From Cricetomys ansorgei (Eukaryota; Chordata; Mammalia; Rodentia; Nesomyidae), in assembly GCA_026225945.1 (NCBI GenBank), contig JAMJFZ010003163.1:19962501-20026500 (forward strand): a stretch of 64,000 nucleotides of DNA, given 5' to 3'. The position numbers and the translations under genes are program-made. Under the pieces are notes generated by a model. It was not told where the DNA came from and made no database searches. It was given only the letters and a program-made list of their open reading frames with translations. Shown here one piece after another: positions 33,865-44,744 of this stretch. The first letter of the stretch is position 1. The number at the start of each line of letters is the position of its first letter.

Positions 33865-34750
33865 AGGAATTGATTTTCATGATCGTGGAGCATTGATGAG
33901 TCCAGAATCTGGTAAGCCTCAGGGAAGAGTTGTAGTTCAAGCCCAAGGATACTCTGTTGAGAAGCAGCTAGAGCCAATGTTACATGTGAAGTCCAATGGA
34001 AGCCCACTGGTGAATTCCCTCTTGCTAGGAGCTGGAGAATTCCCTCCTGCTGAGAGATCACTCTTGTGTCCTGTTCAGGCCTGGGATGACTGGATAAAGC
34101 CCACCAACAGTGTGGAGTGCAGTCTGCTTTACCCACAGTCTGTGGATTTCAGTGCTAATGTCATCTAGATACATTTTCTGTCTCTAACCTGGGAGGCATT
34201 CACAGTGGGAGACCCAATACCTGAGCACTTCAGGCTGCAAAAGGCAGGAAGCCAGCAAAGTGACAATGGGGGACAGGCTGTCCCTCTGGGCAACTGGAGT
34301 CCTGTCCACTGGAAAGCTGTGGGGAGGGGTGATGGCGACTACACCCCAGTGTTCTTGCAGAAGCAGTGGAGAGCTGAGGGGCGATAAACACACCCCATTG
34401 TCCCTATGGAGGCACCGGCAGAGGGACACCCCCACATCACGCTGCAAAAAACCCACAGCTGCTTGAGACCCAGCCGAATGTCAATAGCTAAAAGTTGGAA
34501 CCGGAAGAGCAGGTAGGATATTTCCAGCAGCAGCCACAGGTTCCCTTCTCTCACGGGCAGGCTCCCACTGTGCCAAACTTGCACATTCCGTAACTTCAAA
34601 GTCAGATTGAAAATAGGCTCGGTTTTACCAACAGGAAATCCAGAATCTGAGCCCGAGGGTCTCTGGGTCTATGCAGAGAAAAAATGGATCAGGTCCTGCT
34701 GAGCAGAGAATTCCCTCATCTCAGCAGCCTAAAAGTGGGGGCCCCAGAAA
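33865..34750. other. Unique DNA, no gene seen
   Basis: No exon or repeat is recognised with confidence. Overlapping short frames on both strands have no domain features. Confidence 0.35.
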
Positions 34751-34754
34751 GGCT

Positions 34755-35010
34755 GGGCTATTTCTGTCATCCTGGCTACTCAGAGGCTTAGGTTGGATCT
34801 CAAGTTCAAGGCCAGACTGAACTACAGAGTCAACTCAAGGCAGCACGAACAACTTAGTGAGACACTTCTCTCAAAAAAACAGAAAAGACCAGAGATACAG
34901 CTCGGTGGTAGGGCATGTACCTAGCACATACAAGGTCTTAGATTCGATCCCAAGTAGTGAAATAATTTATTGATTAATTAATAAACTAACTAATAAAAAT
35001 AAAATAAAAT
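34755..35010 (+). repeat. B4-type SINE (B1 body plus ID-like unit) with A/T-rich tail
   Basis: B1 body (gtcatcctggctactcagag, then tcaaggccagactgaactac, then ctctcaaaaaaacagaaaag) joins an ID-like unit (gatacagctcggtggtaggg, then agattcgatcccaagtagtg). A tail of aataa/taaaat repeats follows (34960-35010). Same composite order as the copy at 1991. Confidence 0.8.
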
Positions 35011-35014
35011 GTGT

Positions 35015-35930
35015 AGATATGTGCCCAGTACTTCCGGTCAAATTCTGACCTCCGTGCCACCTGTGAGTCTTCTAAGTGGTCTTAAGATAGTTGTCTTGTT
35101 AGCACCTCTCTTTGGGGTCAAATGAAGTCATGGATGGCAAATGTGTGTCCCCTGGCTCTTGCTCTTTCCCTGTCACGCCTTTGGAGCATCTCTTACCCAC
35201 CTGTCAACCTTAGAAGTGTCTAGACATAGCCTCTGAAAATTGCTTTTCCAGAAAACCAACCTCTAAGTGACAGTCTAGCATACACGGTGACATAGCAGTC
35301 TGAGGAGGAGGGCTCTGCAGCCTCGAGTATCTGAACACACTGAGAAAGGTTTGGGATCCTCACAATCTTGATGTCGAGGCTTAACTTTTGGCTGATGTGT
35401 TATTATATCCATCTGTGTGCAATGGAGAACTTTGCAATAAGCACCTGCACACCAAATCCGTAGGTCCATCTGTCAACACTTTGTAGTACTTGCTTACTGT
35501 CCATCGATCGATAGATCCATCCACCCATCCATCCATGGAGGATTTATGTGTTAAAGCCAGACCAATACGCTACCTTTCAGATGTGAGAATTATGTTCCTT
35601 CAGTTGCACGAGCACTCACAGCTTTACACGTTCTGTACTCCACAGACCAAGGCGTGCAGAGGGAATTCTGTTAGGTTGTACCCAGAAGCATCACTTAGGT
35701 TTTCTTTCCTTGTAGAGTTAGCAGTTACCTTAAGAAGTTCTTACTGAGATGCAGTGGTTTGTTTCTTCTTTATAAAATGCAGTCAGCACTATTGGTTCAT
35801 CTATTCTTTAGCCTTTGTTGTAGCTTAAAACCTCATGGTCCATGATAAAATCAATATCAGGACTGAGGTTTTTGTTTCGCCCCACAGTGATTGGATTCTA
35901 TAATCAAGTTATCTCCCAGTTGTTTCCCTC
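35015..35930. other. Unique DNA, no gene seen
   Basis: Contains atcgatcgatag and (CATC)n near 35503-35534. No exon or SINE is recognised. Confidence 0.35.
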
Positions 35931-35934
35931 TGTT

Positions 35935-36062
35935 TTGTTTTGCTTTTTTTTTTTGACAGTGTCTTACTATACCAGACAGGTTGGCCTATAGCTTGCAAAC
36001 CTACTGCTTCAAATTCCCGAGTCCTGGGACCGTAGTGGGAGGTTCCCACCATTTCTGGTTTC
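35935..36062 (-). repeat. B1 SINE (antisense)
   Basis: A T-run, then gacagtgtcttactatacca, caggttggcctatagcttgc, and a tail equivalent to the head region (ggaccgtagtgggaggttcc) match the reverse complement of B1. Confidence 0.7.
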
Positions 36063-36204
36063 CTTAAGGTTTTACTGTGCTTAAACTGGGTTAACAAGAG
36101 AACTTTTGGCCCTAGTAACTATACATTAAAAAAATAGGTGTTGTATTTATGCACTAAAGTTAACATATTTTCCTTTGCAAAAAGAAGCCTAGAGAGCATG
36201 CAGT

Positions 36205-36480
36205 CTTGTATTACATACTGGGAAACTGAGGCCTTGGGAAGTTAGAAGACATATGAACATTGGGACTAGGGCCATATTACATGGGTTTCATTAAATTCTT
36301 CCTGATTTTTCAAAAATTCATAATGTATCTTCTGTGAGTACTGCTCTGGGAATACAGTGCAGGCCAAGTCTCTTCCTTGCCTAATGGTGCTTACAACCTG
36401 GAGTGGAAGGAACAGAGACAAAAAGTGAAGAGATAGTCATTTTTGAAAATAAAGCCTTTGGAAACAAATCAAGAGAGATA
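36205..36480 (+). repeat. MIR and L2-like fossils
   Basis: gggaaactgaggccttggga at about 36220 is MIR-like. ttccttgcctaatggtgctt and acaacctggagtggaag at about 36373-36410 resemble an L2/MIR 3' region. Both are diverged. Confidence 0.4.
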
Positions 36481-36484
36481 TGTA

Positions 36485-37255
36485 GCTAATGACTGAAAAT
36501 GACTACTTTCCAGACAGTGGTTGAAAGATCCCCGGTTGTGAGCAGGTGACATTTGAATTGGTATTCAAGTAATGAGCAAATCAACCAATTATAGAGAACA
36601 AAGAGGGAACCAGGACTGAAAGGCCAACAGCATGAAGCAGCTTTGGGGATCAGTCCTCCGAGGGAGCATGGCAAGAGGCTTTGAGACTTTTTAAAACAAT
36701 AAGTGATGGGAAAGCATCTTGTAAATGTCTCGGATCATGGCTCCCAATGACCCTTGTCCCCTGGTGTAAGTATCCTTGTGTGACTTCTGTCCATTGAGTG
36801 TGGATAGAACAGAGATTTGATGCTGACCAACAGGATAGAGAATAGGTTGCTACCACTTCAGAGACCTGACCATGCAAGGGGTTCACTCCATCTTTCTGGC
36901 TTCTGTCCAGCTCTTTTCGTGTGGCTACTCTGAGGGGGTAAGACCCCTCGCTACAGAGCCCTCCTTACCACAGGTCCAGAGACAGCAAAGCTATGTGCCC
37001 ACAGACTGAAATACTGACACTGTAGGCCAGAATACATCTTTCTTTTCTTTTTAAGTTGATTCTCTCTGATGTTCTGTCGCAGTGATGGAAAGCAGACTAG
37101 CACATGTGTTTAGGGGGATGGTCCCAGGAGCCCCATGGAAAGCGACATCAGCAGGTACCCAAGTCTCTTGTATACATGGTGTAGTATTTGCCTGTAACCT
37201 ACACATATCCTCCCATCTGCTTTGCTTATTTCCATTTACTTATTTGTGTTTGTGT
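36485..37255. other. No gene seen
   Basis: The stretch ctacagagccctccttacca to gttctgtcgcagtgatggaa (36950-37090) may be a decayed LTR 3' end (tttctttttaagttgattct). Not confident. Confidence 0.3.
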
Positions 37256-37258
37256 GTT

Positions 37259-37307
37259 TGGTGTTGGGGATCTAGCGCTCTACCACTGAGCTACACCTTC
37301 AGCCCTC
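37259..37307 (-). repeat. ID-like SINE fragment (antisense)
   Basis: Plus strand ctaccactgagctacacctt with tctagcgc is the reverse complement of the ID/tRNA-Ala A-box region. Only about 50 bp remains. Confidence 0.6.
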
Positions 37308-37309
37308 CT

Positions 37310-38090
37310 GCGTACATTCAATCAGCTCTAGAAGACTATGGTACTATGTAGCACACCATAAATGTTGTGTAAATCACTGTTATTCTACAGAATTTAGGCA
37401 GTCGTGTTAACAACAGTAAGTCCCGCACGTTCAGAACAGATGTTTTCTTCTTAATATTTTCTCTCTGTTTCTCTTGAACCCACAGATGTAGAACCCAGCA
37501 TGTGGAAAGCCAACTGTGCTAGGTGGAATATACCCTTGAAACCACCAATGAACATGTTTGGGGGTAGGGGGAGATCTTCTTGGGAATTGCAGGCAATTGC
37601 ATGTATGAGTGTATGCACAGCCACGCGTGTCCGGGAGATCTGTGTGTGCAGATATGAGTGCATGTGCCTGGGAAGTGAGAAGGATGCTCTAGTCTCTCCT
37701 TGTACCCCAAGAGGCTCTGCTTCTCTTACACAGTCTGCCTTCCCTCAGCCTCCCCTGCCAGAAGCTGGCAGGTGAACTCTGGATTCAGAGATGACAAGGG
37801 CAACGAGACACAAACAGGGTTAAGCTCCCTGAGCCAGAGTAAAATTACAGCTTCAAGTCCCACACTATTGGCGGCAGGGCTGCCCAGGGGGCTCCTGTAG
37901 ATCCACGTGTAACATGCATTTCTGGCTTGAGTACTGTGTCAATTACTGGATGGTCCACATCTCAGCTGACACCTGCAGCGAGGCCTGCTTCTCGTCTGCT
38001 TCGTAATTCAAGGTAGAAAGAAAAGAGTGTGGGTTTCATCAGGGTCTATCCTATCTTTGCCCTTTGTTCTGGAAGGTATTTGCATACCTA
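37310..38090. other. Unique DNA, no gene seen
   Basis: No exon or repeat is recognised. It leads into an enhancer-like segment. Confidence 0.35.
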
Positions 38091-38094
38091 AAGG

Positions 38095-38420
38095 GAAATG
38101 GCCTCTTTAATTTCTTTCCCTTCTCCTAATCAGCTGAGGTCTATTAAGAAGCGCTCTGTATCCTGTAATCAGACAATTTATACAGCATGCACCCTTAGGC
38201 AACAGCTATTATAAACAAGCTGAAGAAATCCTTTACAATAAATGATCAGCATGGGAAGACACCATTCATAATTAATTTTTTTTTTCCTGTTCTTGTTGGC
38301 AGATGGTCCGAGGCATCCAAGCATGGCCTATTGCCTGTGTCTTTATTCTGAATAGAGCAGGACAGCCTTGGGAAAATGTGGGCTGTTCAGCCAGCTCACT
38401 TGAAAATATAATGTAAGCCC
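38095..38420. promoter_or_regulatory. Enhancer-like unique segment
   Basis: AT-rich, non-repetitive, with closely spaced candidate sites: ctaatcagctg, tgtaatcagacaatttat, forkhead-type tataaacaag, gataa-like patches, and cataattaattttt. Density of homeobox-type cores is well above the flanks. Interpretation as an enhancer is inference. Confidence 0.35.
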
Positions 38421-38424
38421 TCCC

Positions 38425-39205
38425 CCTCATCCTATTGGTGTTCAAAGCTTGAAGAAAGCTTTAAGGAAGAGTGGCTGGTGGGTCACATGGCTGTTCCTTC
38501 TAGTCCCTCTCCTGTCTTATTAATTAGAAGGTGTTACACCCTTCCTCTTAGATTGATTGCATTAAGAGGCAAGCTCTCCGTTCTCACCATTTGCTGTGTG
38601 ACTCTGTCACAGTCTGAATCAAGGCTCTGTGTGCAACTTGTTTTGTCTAGCGAGCTATAGTGCATCAGCAGGCTTCAGTGGCACGTGGGCAGCCCGACTT
38701 GTGACTTCCTCCTGTCTACTGCTACCTTAGGATCTTGCTCAAGCTAACCTGCTGCCTGTGGACAGACACCTGAAGTTCCTCTATTCATCTCAGCTGAGAT
38801 CCTCCTGAAAGGGCCAACTTCAGTCACCCTCAGGACATATGATCCAGGAGCAATCAGCCAAGTCCACCCAGAGAGTGGAAGCCTTGCAGACCTGGTTGCT
38901 AAATATAGGCCTACTGTTCAATCCCAAAGATTAGATGTGCAGTATAGGAATAGATACAACCCTCAATTTAAGAGAAAATCTCTTTGGTTGTGGAGAAAAA
39001 AGATCGTCTAGAAACCCATAAGCTGTAGCCTTCCGACATTGCTGGAACATGTGTCTTGATCACAAGGCATCAAGATTTGCTGCTAGGACAATTGACAAGC
39101 TGGTATATAGGAGAGATTCCACCTATTATCTAATGATAGCTGGTATGGTGTATGTGTGTGTGTGTGTGTGTGCATGCTCACATACTTGTTTCACTTTAAG
39201 TTATT
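38425..39205. other. Unique DNA with a short GT tract
   Basis: A (GT)n tract lies at 39151-39172. No exon, SINE or LTR is recognised. Confidence 0.35.
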
Positions 39206-39207
39206 TT

Positions 39208-39441
39208 TGGGGTCTGGAGTGATGTCTCAGGGGTTAAGAGCTCTGGCTGCTCTTGCAGAGGACCTGGCTTCAGTTCCCAGCACCTACATGGCAGCTCACA
39301 ACTGTCTGTAACTCCAGTCCCGAGAGGCCCGACACCCTCTTCTGGTCTCTACAGGCACTAGACATGCATGCTATGCACAAATGTACATGCAAGCAAACAT
39401 TCACATACATCGAACAAAAATAAGTCAATCTTTTTTTTTTT
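39208..39441 (+). repeat. B2 SINE
   Basis: tRNA-like head (ggggtctggagtgatgtctc, then ggttaagagctctggctgct), the cagcacctacatggcagctc block, gacaccctcttctgg, and a T/A-rich end. Near full length and moderately diverged. It carries a CTCF-like motif on the minus strand at 39331-39345. Confidence 0.9.
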
Positions 39442-40078
39442 AAGTTTTCATTAGACTAAAAATATTTGAGAGCATCATCCATTTCTGCAAAGACTTCTCT
39501 TTGTTCTTTACTATTGAATCCATGGATCAGAACCCTCTGACTGACACATGTTGATTCTCTCTTCTTTATTCTTAAACAGACAAGCCCTGAAATCTCTAGT
39601 TGAGGGCTGGTGTCCATTGCCAGTAGGACTTCATCATTATCTTCATTGGCTTCACAGAAGCCTTTGTAAGGCACGCAAATTAGCTCTGCACGGAACTCTG
39701 GTTTTGGGCAAACACACGTGCAGAGTGACTCCTAGCTGGCAGGGAGCTGTGGTTGTTGGTGTAAAGCAGAAAGGGATATCTGACTAGCGACATGCTTAGT
39801 TACTCAGAGCATACATAATTTTGTGTGTCTATGTGCCAGCGGGTGATTCTCTTGTATGATTCGCCTCTCACCATCAAGTTTAAGGATCTCATGCTAGGCA
39901 CACAAAGTCAGCATGGTAGGGAAACTGGGGTCACAGGAATGTCATTAGTTTGGACTATTTTTTAACAAAATCTTCAGAGATAGCTTAGGCCTTTCCTGTG
40001 TGGTTTGGGTACTGGGTGGGGATGTGGGAGGTGCAAATGGGGAATCAGTTTCACTCAAATGTGGAGCCTAAATATTAG

Positions 40079-40655
40079 GGATGATAGTTGTAATTTGGAA
40101 GGCTGATGCAGGAGGACTGTGAGTTCAAGGCCATCTTGGCAGCCTGGGCAACCCAAATTCAAGTTCAAGACAGACCTGTACCACTGTTATGGATTGTGTG
40201 TGAAACATCCCTCTAGAAGGCTGATATATGGATGGATTGGTCCCTAGTGTAAGGTACTGAAATAGGGATTTGGGGAAGCAACTGGTTCATGAGGGCTCTT
40301 ACCTAATTAGTGAATTGATCCATTGATAGATCCATAACTGACTGGACAATTGGGTGTGGCTACTGTGGAAAGTGGAGGGTATGTCTTGCCCCTACAATCT
40401 TCTTCTCTGGCTCTCTGCTTCCTAGTCTCTGGGAAGTAAGCAGCCCTCTCTGTCACGTGCTCCAGCAGCTATGATGCTCCACCCCACCACAGGCCCATGG
40501 CAGTCTGGAGCCAGCAGACCACGGACTGAACCCTTGAAACTGTGAGCCAAAATAGACTTTCTTCCTTAAAGTTAATTTGCTCAGACATCTTGTCACAATA
40601 ACAAAACATGACTAATACAACTATGTAGAGAGAGCCTGTCTCAAAAAGGTAGTGG
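40079..40655 (+). repeat. B1 SINE split by an LTR
   Basis: The left part (40079-40184) has the B1 body up to caagacagacctgtaccac. The remaining B1 3' end (actatgtagagagagcctgt, ctcaaaaa) resumes at 40620, after 435 bp of LTR. The two parts join in the correct B1 order. Confidence 0.75.
40185..40619 (+). mobile_element. ERVL-MaLR solo LTR inserted in B1
   Basis: Starts tgttatggattgtgtgtgaa and ends actaataca, so TG...CA borders. Inside are gagggctcttacctaattag, caggcccatggcagtctgg, cttgaaactgtgagccaaaa and ccttaaagttaatttgctca. Flanking 5-mers ACCAC and ACTAT differ by two C/T transitions, a weak candidate target-site duplication. Confidence 0.8.
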
Positions 40656-40659
40656 TGGT

Positions 40660-42900
40660 TGGGTGTGCAAGGGAATAACGCTAGGCCCAAAGAGCACATA
40701 CTCTCCATGGAAGTCATAGACAGTGGCTCTGTACCTCCAAGACAAAGCTGAAACTTAACTGTTGTTCAAAGTTGCACTGGGGAAAATGCTAGATCTGATA
40801 TTCCATTCTTACCTCCTTTGTGTGTCAAGTTCACTATACTTTCTCTTCGGCATCAGTGTTCTTACTTGACCTGGGGCCTACCTTGCCTGGAGCCAGCCAG
40901 GCCTTGGAACGACATGATCAGTGTCCCACATCCTTTTGCCATGAGGCCCATGGGGCTTGGGGAGTCACTGGTGGTAGAAGTCCTTAACCCAGATTTCTCC
41001 ACTGGTACTGGTCCAGATCAGTTCCCCTGCCCCCATTTTCCAGTTTTTCTGAATGCTCTCTGTCCAAGGTGGACTTTGATATGTTGGCCCTCCAGCCTGA
41101 GGTGGGATTTGACAAAATTGCCAGGAGACACTGCACTTGGCTTCTACCAAGTCAACAGCCTATTTTTGAGCTTAATTTGGCAATGCGAGAAGAGCCAACT
41201 TATTTCAGGAAAATGTCATTACTGTTATTTTTCAATAGCCTTAGCTTTGCCATCACTAGCTGGATTGCAAAACTACTCTCCTGTTGAGCTATTTTTGACC
41301 ACAGAGAGTATGTCATCTCCTGAAATGTGAAACTGCCATACTCAATGGGCTGCCATCATTGCTTGCCCTGGCAGACATTGTTAATCTATCTGGATACTGG
41401 TTCAGCTCAGATTAGGGCTAATCTTGCTTTGATTCTCTATGACTCCATTACTGACTTCTCAGACCTGGCATGAATAGGAAATCTACTCCAGTTCCTTTGT
41501 TTTTATGATGTAGACTTCTCAATGAGCTCTTGAATATGTTCTCTACTGGTTGATGCTGCACTCTGTTTTGACCTTATCCTTTTTCTTGATTCAGATGTGT
41601 TAAATATTGCTCCCTAGAACAAGCAAAAACCTTCAGGACTCAGTCTAGTTGGACTGTTTGACACCATTTTCTAACCTTCCCAATGTCAAGGTGAGAACGG
41701 ATGAGGCGCTCAATAAATGTTTGGTTGAGGAATTATCTTAGAGATTCTCAATTAACCCAAGAATATAATAGAATGAAGATCTAGAAAAAGCTTTACTTGC
41801 TTGGAACTATCAAAGTACATCTTGGGCCTGCAGTCTGCAGCCTGCAGCCTGGCTTATCATTCCTGAAGGCACTGGAGTGTACTGACAATTAGACATGATC
41901 TTTAACCTCAAGAAATTTATGCCTTAGTCTCTGCAAGGTGTAACCACCAGAAACATGGACATGGAAAGGTTCTGTGAGGGGAAGGGATTGAGATGCAAAG
42001 ACCAGATGAGGTCAACAGCTGAATACTTTACTGCAGAAGGGAGTCAGATAGGAAACTAAAGCTTAAGCAGTGGCTTTTTATGAGTTCAGAGCTCATATTC
42101 GCTTTGCAGGGAGCCTGGGCCCTCATCTGCATGTTTCTACACTGCCCATCCTTAGGAAGCACAGTAGGGAAACAATTGGCCAGGTCCAAAATCAGTAAGA
42201 AACCAAAGCCCTGGGAGGCAGAGATCTTGCCTAGACCCAATAACCAGCATTGATAGCTGATCCTCCAGTCAGAGCTGCTTCTGAGAACTCCTATTAGTTA
42301 TTGAAAAGAGATTAATTACTCCTTATCTCAGGGGCTGGCCAGAGTTCTGTGTTAATGGAAGACAAAGATAGATTTAAAAAAAAAAAAAAAGCTAGGTTGC
42401 ATATTTCAAACCCTTGAGAAGTCAAGTTTTGGGAAATGGAAAAGGGTCTCAGGTTGTTTGATTTATTTATAAAACTATTGAGTTATTCTAAAAGTGTCCA
42501 CATAGATTTTTCTGAGTCAGCAGAAGATTAAGTCTGAGTCTAGCCCTTAACTTTGAGTGGAAGTCACTGATTGGGAGTGGGGCGTGACAAAGAGCCCAGG
42601 AGGCTAGGAGTAGCTAGGAAGTACTGGTCAGGCAGGTGATCCAGTCTCCTATTTACTGTCAGGGAGCTGGCTCTTGTAGTGCCTCCATCCCTTCCCAACA
42701 TGCTTTAATTCTGCCTACAGCTGCAGGGAGAAGTCACATTGGGTCAGCCCCAGGGTGTCCCTGCGGATTCACTGTAGCTTTCTCTGATCACTAGCCAAGC
42801 TGGAGGACTTCCCCTTTACCACCAAGTTGCTAGGAGTTGTGATGTGCATGTTTCACAAGCCAGCTTCAGTCCCTGAATAAACTAGCCAAATAGGCAGGCA
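40660..42900. other. Mostly unique DNA with an L2/MIR-like end
   Basis: gaggcgctcaataaatgttt at about 41704 matches the shared L2/MIR 3' end. Another L2-like piece (catgatctttaacctcaaga) lies near 41895. The 170-codon plus-strand frame over 40818-41330 has no recognised domain. An A15 run lies near 42376-42390. Confidence 0.4.
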
Positions 42901-42908
42901 GGTAAGGA

Positions 42909-42920
42909 AGAGAGAGAGAG

Positions 42921-42978
<58 letters not shown>
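42909..42978. repeat. GA microsatellite
   Basis: About 70 bp of (GA)n with two small breaks (gagga, gaaag). Purine strand is plus. Confidence 0.95.
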
Positions 42979-42980
<2 letters not shown>

Positions 42981-43475
42981 CCTGGATAATGCAGCAAAAG
43001 GCAGTTGTCACCAGGGACCTGCCAATAAAGTTGGCCTCAGGAAGCAGGTCCTAGGTTGGAGGTTGCTCTCCAGACCTCAGGGGAAGGCTTTGGGTTCTTT
43101 CTCCAGATCCTCGGAAGTGAGTTTTTCCTGATCCCGCTGGAGCTGTCCCTCACCTTTCTTGCTGCTGACCAGTTCCAAAGACCATGCCCTGCTATACAAC
43201 AGCTGCTGCTCATTGTCCCCACATCCTTGGAATGCCCTCAGCCTACGACCCCAGCCCATGACTTTTCAACTTCAGTCCTGCTTTCTGGAAATAAAGTTCT
43301 ATTTAAACACAGAAGAACTTATTCTTCAAAGAAAGCCTCAGTGAAGCCAAACATTGTTTCTGGAGTTAAAAACTTGGCTCCAAAGTAGGACACATGCAGG
43401 GGATTGGGGGGGGGGAGGCCCCATAGAGTCTGAGAGTTAGGACAAATGGAAGCAGGAGATATGGCTGAGTGTATG

Positions 43476-43480
<5 letters not shown>

Positions 43481-43517
<37 letters not shown>
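43481..43517. repeat. GT microsatellite
   Basis: Pure (GT)18 with one extra base; short GT-rich pieces continue at 43573-43590. Confidence 0.95.
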
Positions 43518-43520
<3 letters not shown>

Positions 43521-43794
43521 CAGAAAACAGAAAGAGAAAGGGGGAGAGAATGCATTGTGCATGTCTCTGAATGTGTGTGCGTGTGTGTAGGTAGTCTTTA
43601 ATAAGGGAAATAAGAAGATTATTATGAGTGGAAAGCCCTGGAGACCTGAGCTATATATTCAACAACTCTGGGTCTCAAATTCCATGAAGATGCTACTAGG
43701 CCATGTGTGAGAATATTGTGCTACAGATGAAGAGCTGTAGTAGGACGCTGCTGTGGCTCACCAAGAGGGACAAGGATGCACTCTCATACATTCA

Positions 43795-43995
43795 GACTCT
43801 GCCAGACCTCAGCAGAGGGAACCACCGTCCTGGCCAGTGCCACACTTGATCAACAGTGGAACCCCCAGCATCTGAGCTCAGGTGTATCCAATCTTTCAGA
43901 ATTCCTGAGGTAGTCTACTGAGAGCACATGCAGATCATTAGCAAATAAACAACCCCCACAGAAATCTAACACCTGCAAACAATACAAAACACCCC
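43795..43995 (-). mobile_element. ERV-like repeat, second copy
   Basis: Carries the same two landmark blocks as 27130-28200, close together (118 bp). Family not identified. Followed by a poly(A)/AT-rich stretch and the tandem repeat at 44449, which may belong to the same element. Confidence 0.4.
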
Positions 43996-44448
43996 ATACA
44001 GCTCCTCACCCAACAGTGCATAAAACAGTTATTTTATATGTAACTAAAAATAACCTTCTGCAACAATTCCCCTTTTCTGTATTGAAAAAATGCTTTACCT
44101 TTACAACACAATTTAATACTATACCAGCAAAACTATCTACATGAGGAGCAATCATGAGGATTACTAATGCACAGGACCAAATGAAACCAAACATCTATCA
44201 AGCTTTTCATAATGTCTTTGGACAACAGAAAAACATAAATTTCCAATTATCTGGAATTCACTCACAGTCTTCTGGGCTCCTCCAAAGGGCTTGGATCACT
44301 TCTCTGCTCTGCCCTCTGTAGCACACACAGCTTACCCTCCAGGCTCTGGCTGGCTCCACTCCACTGTTGCTGTTGTTTTTGATGGTCATCCCATGGTACT
44401 GACATCTGGCATCTTCAGAAGGCTGCTAGGGTCCCTTGCTGCAACTGG

Positions 44449-44740
44449 GCTGCACTTTGACCAATAGCTTCTCCTGGGCTCTCTTCATTGTGCCAAGCCT
44501 CAACTTCTTTACAGGACCCATTCAATCTGGGCCCTTAACTGACGCTGAGGCTGCACCTTCACCAATGGTCTCTCCTGGGTGCTCTCTTCATGATGCCAAA
44601 CCTCAACTTTTTTACATGACCACTTCAATCTGGGCCTCCAACTACTACTGAGACTGTACCTTCACCAACGGGCTCTCCTGGCCTCTTACAGTACCAAGCC
44701 TCAGCTGCTCTCCAAGGACTCCCTCATGCATTCAAAACCA
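44449..44740. repeat. Tandem repeat, 101-103-bp unit, about 2.7 copies
   Basis: Units start at 44449 (gctgcactttgaccaatag), 44550 (gctgcaccttcaccaatgg) and 44653 (actgtaccttcaccaacgg). Each continues with tctcctggg, ctcttcat or a variant, gccaagcctcaactt, and caatctgggc; the third is truncated. Units are about 75-80 percent alike by eye. I believe this resembles a rodent interspersed repeat but cannot name it. Confidence 0.8.
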
Positions 44741-44744
44741 GCAC

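Noticed and set aside
40818..41330. 170-codon plus-strand open frame
   Set aside because: No domain, no splice or poly(A) context; composition is mixed hydrophobic without a pattern.
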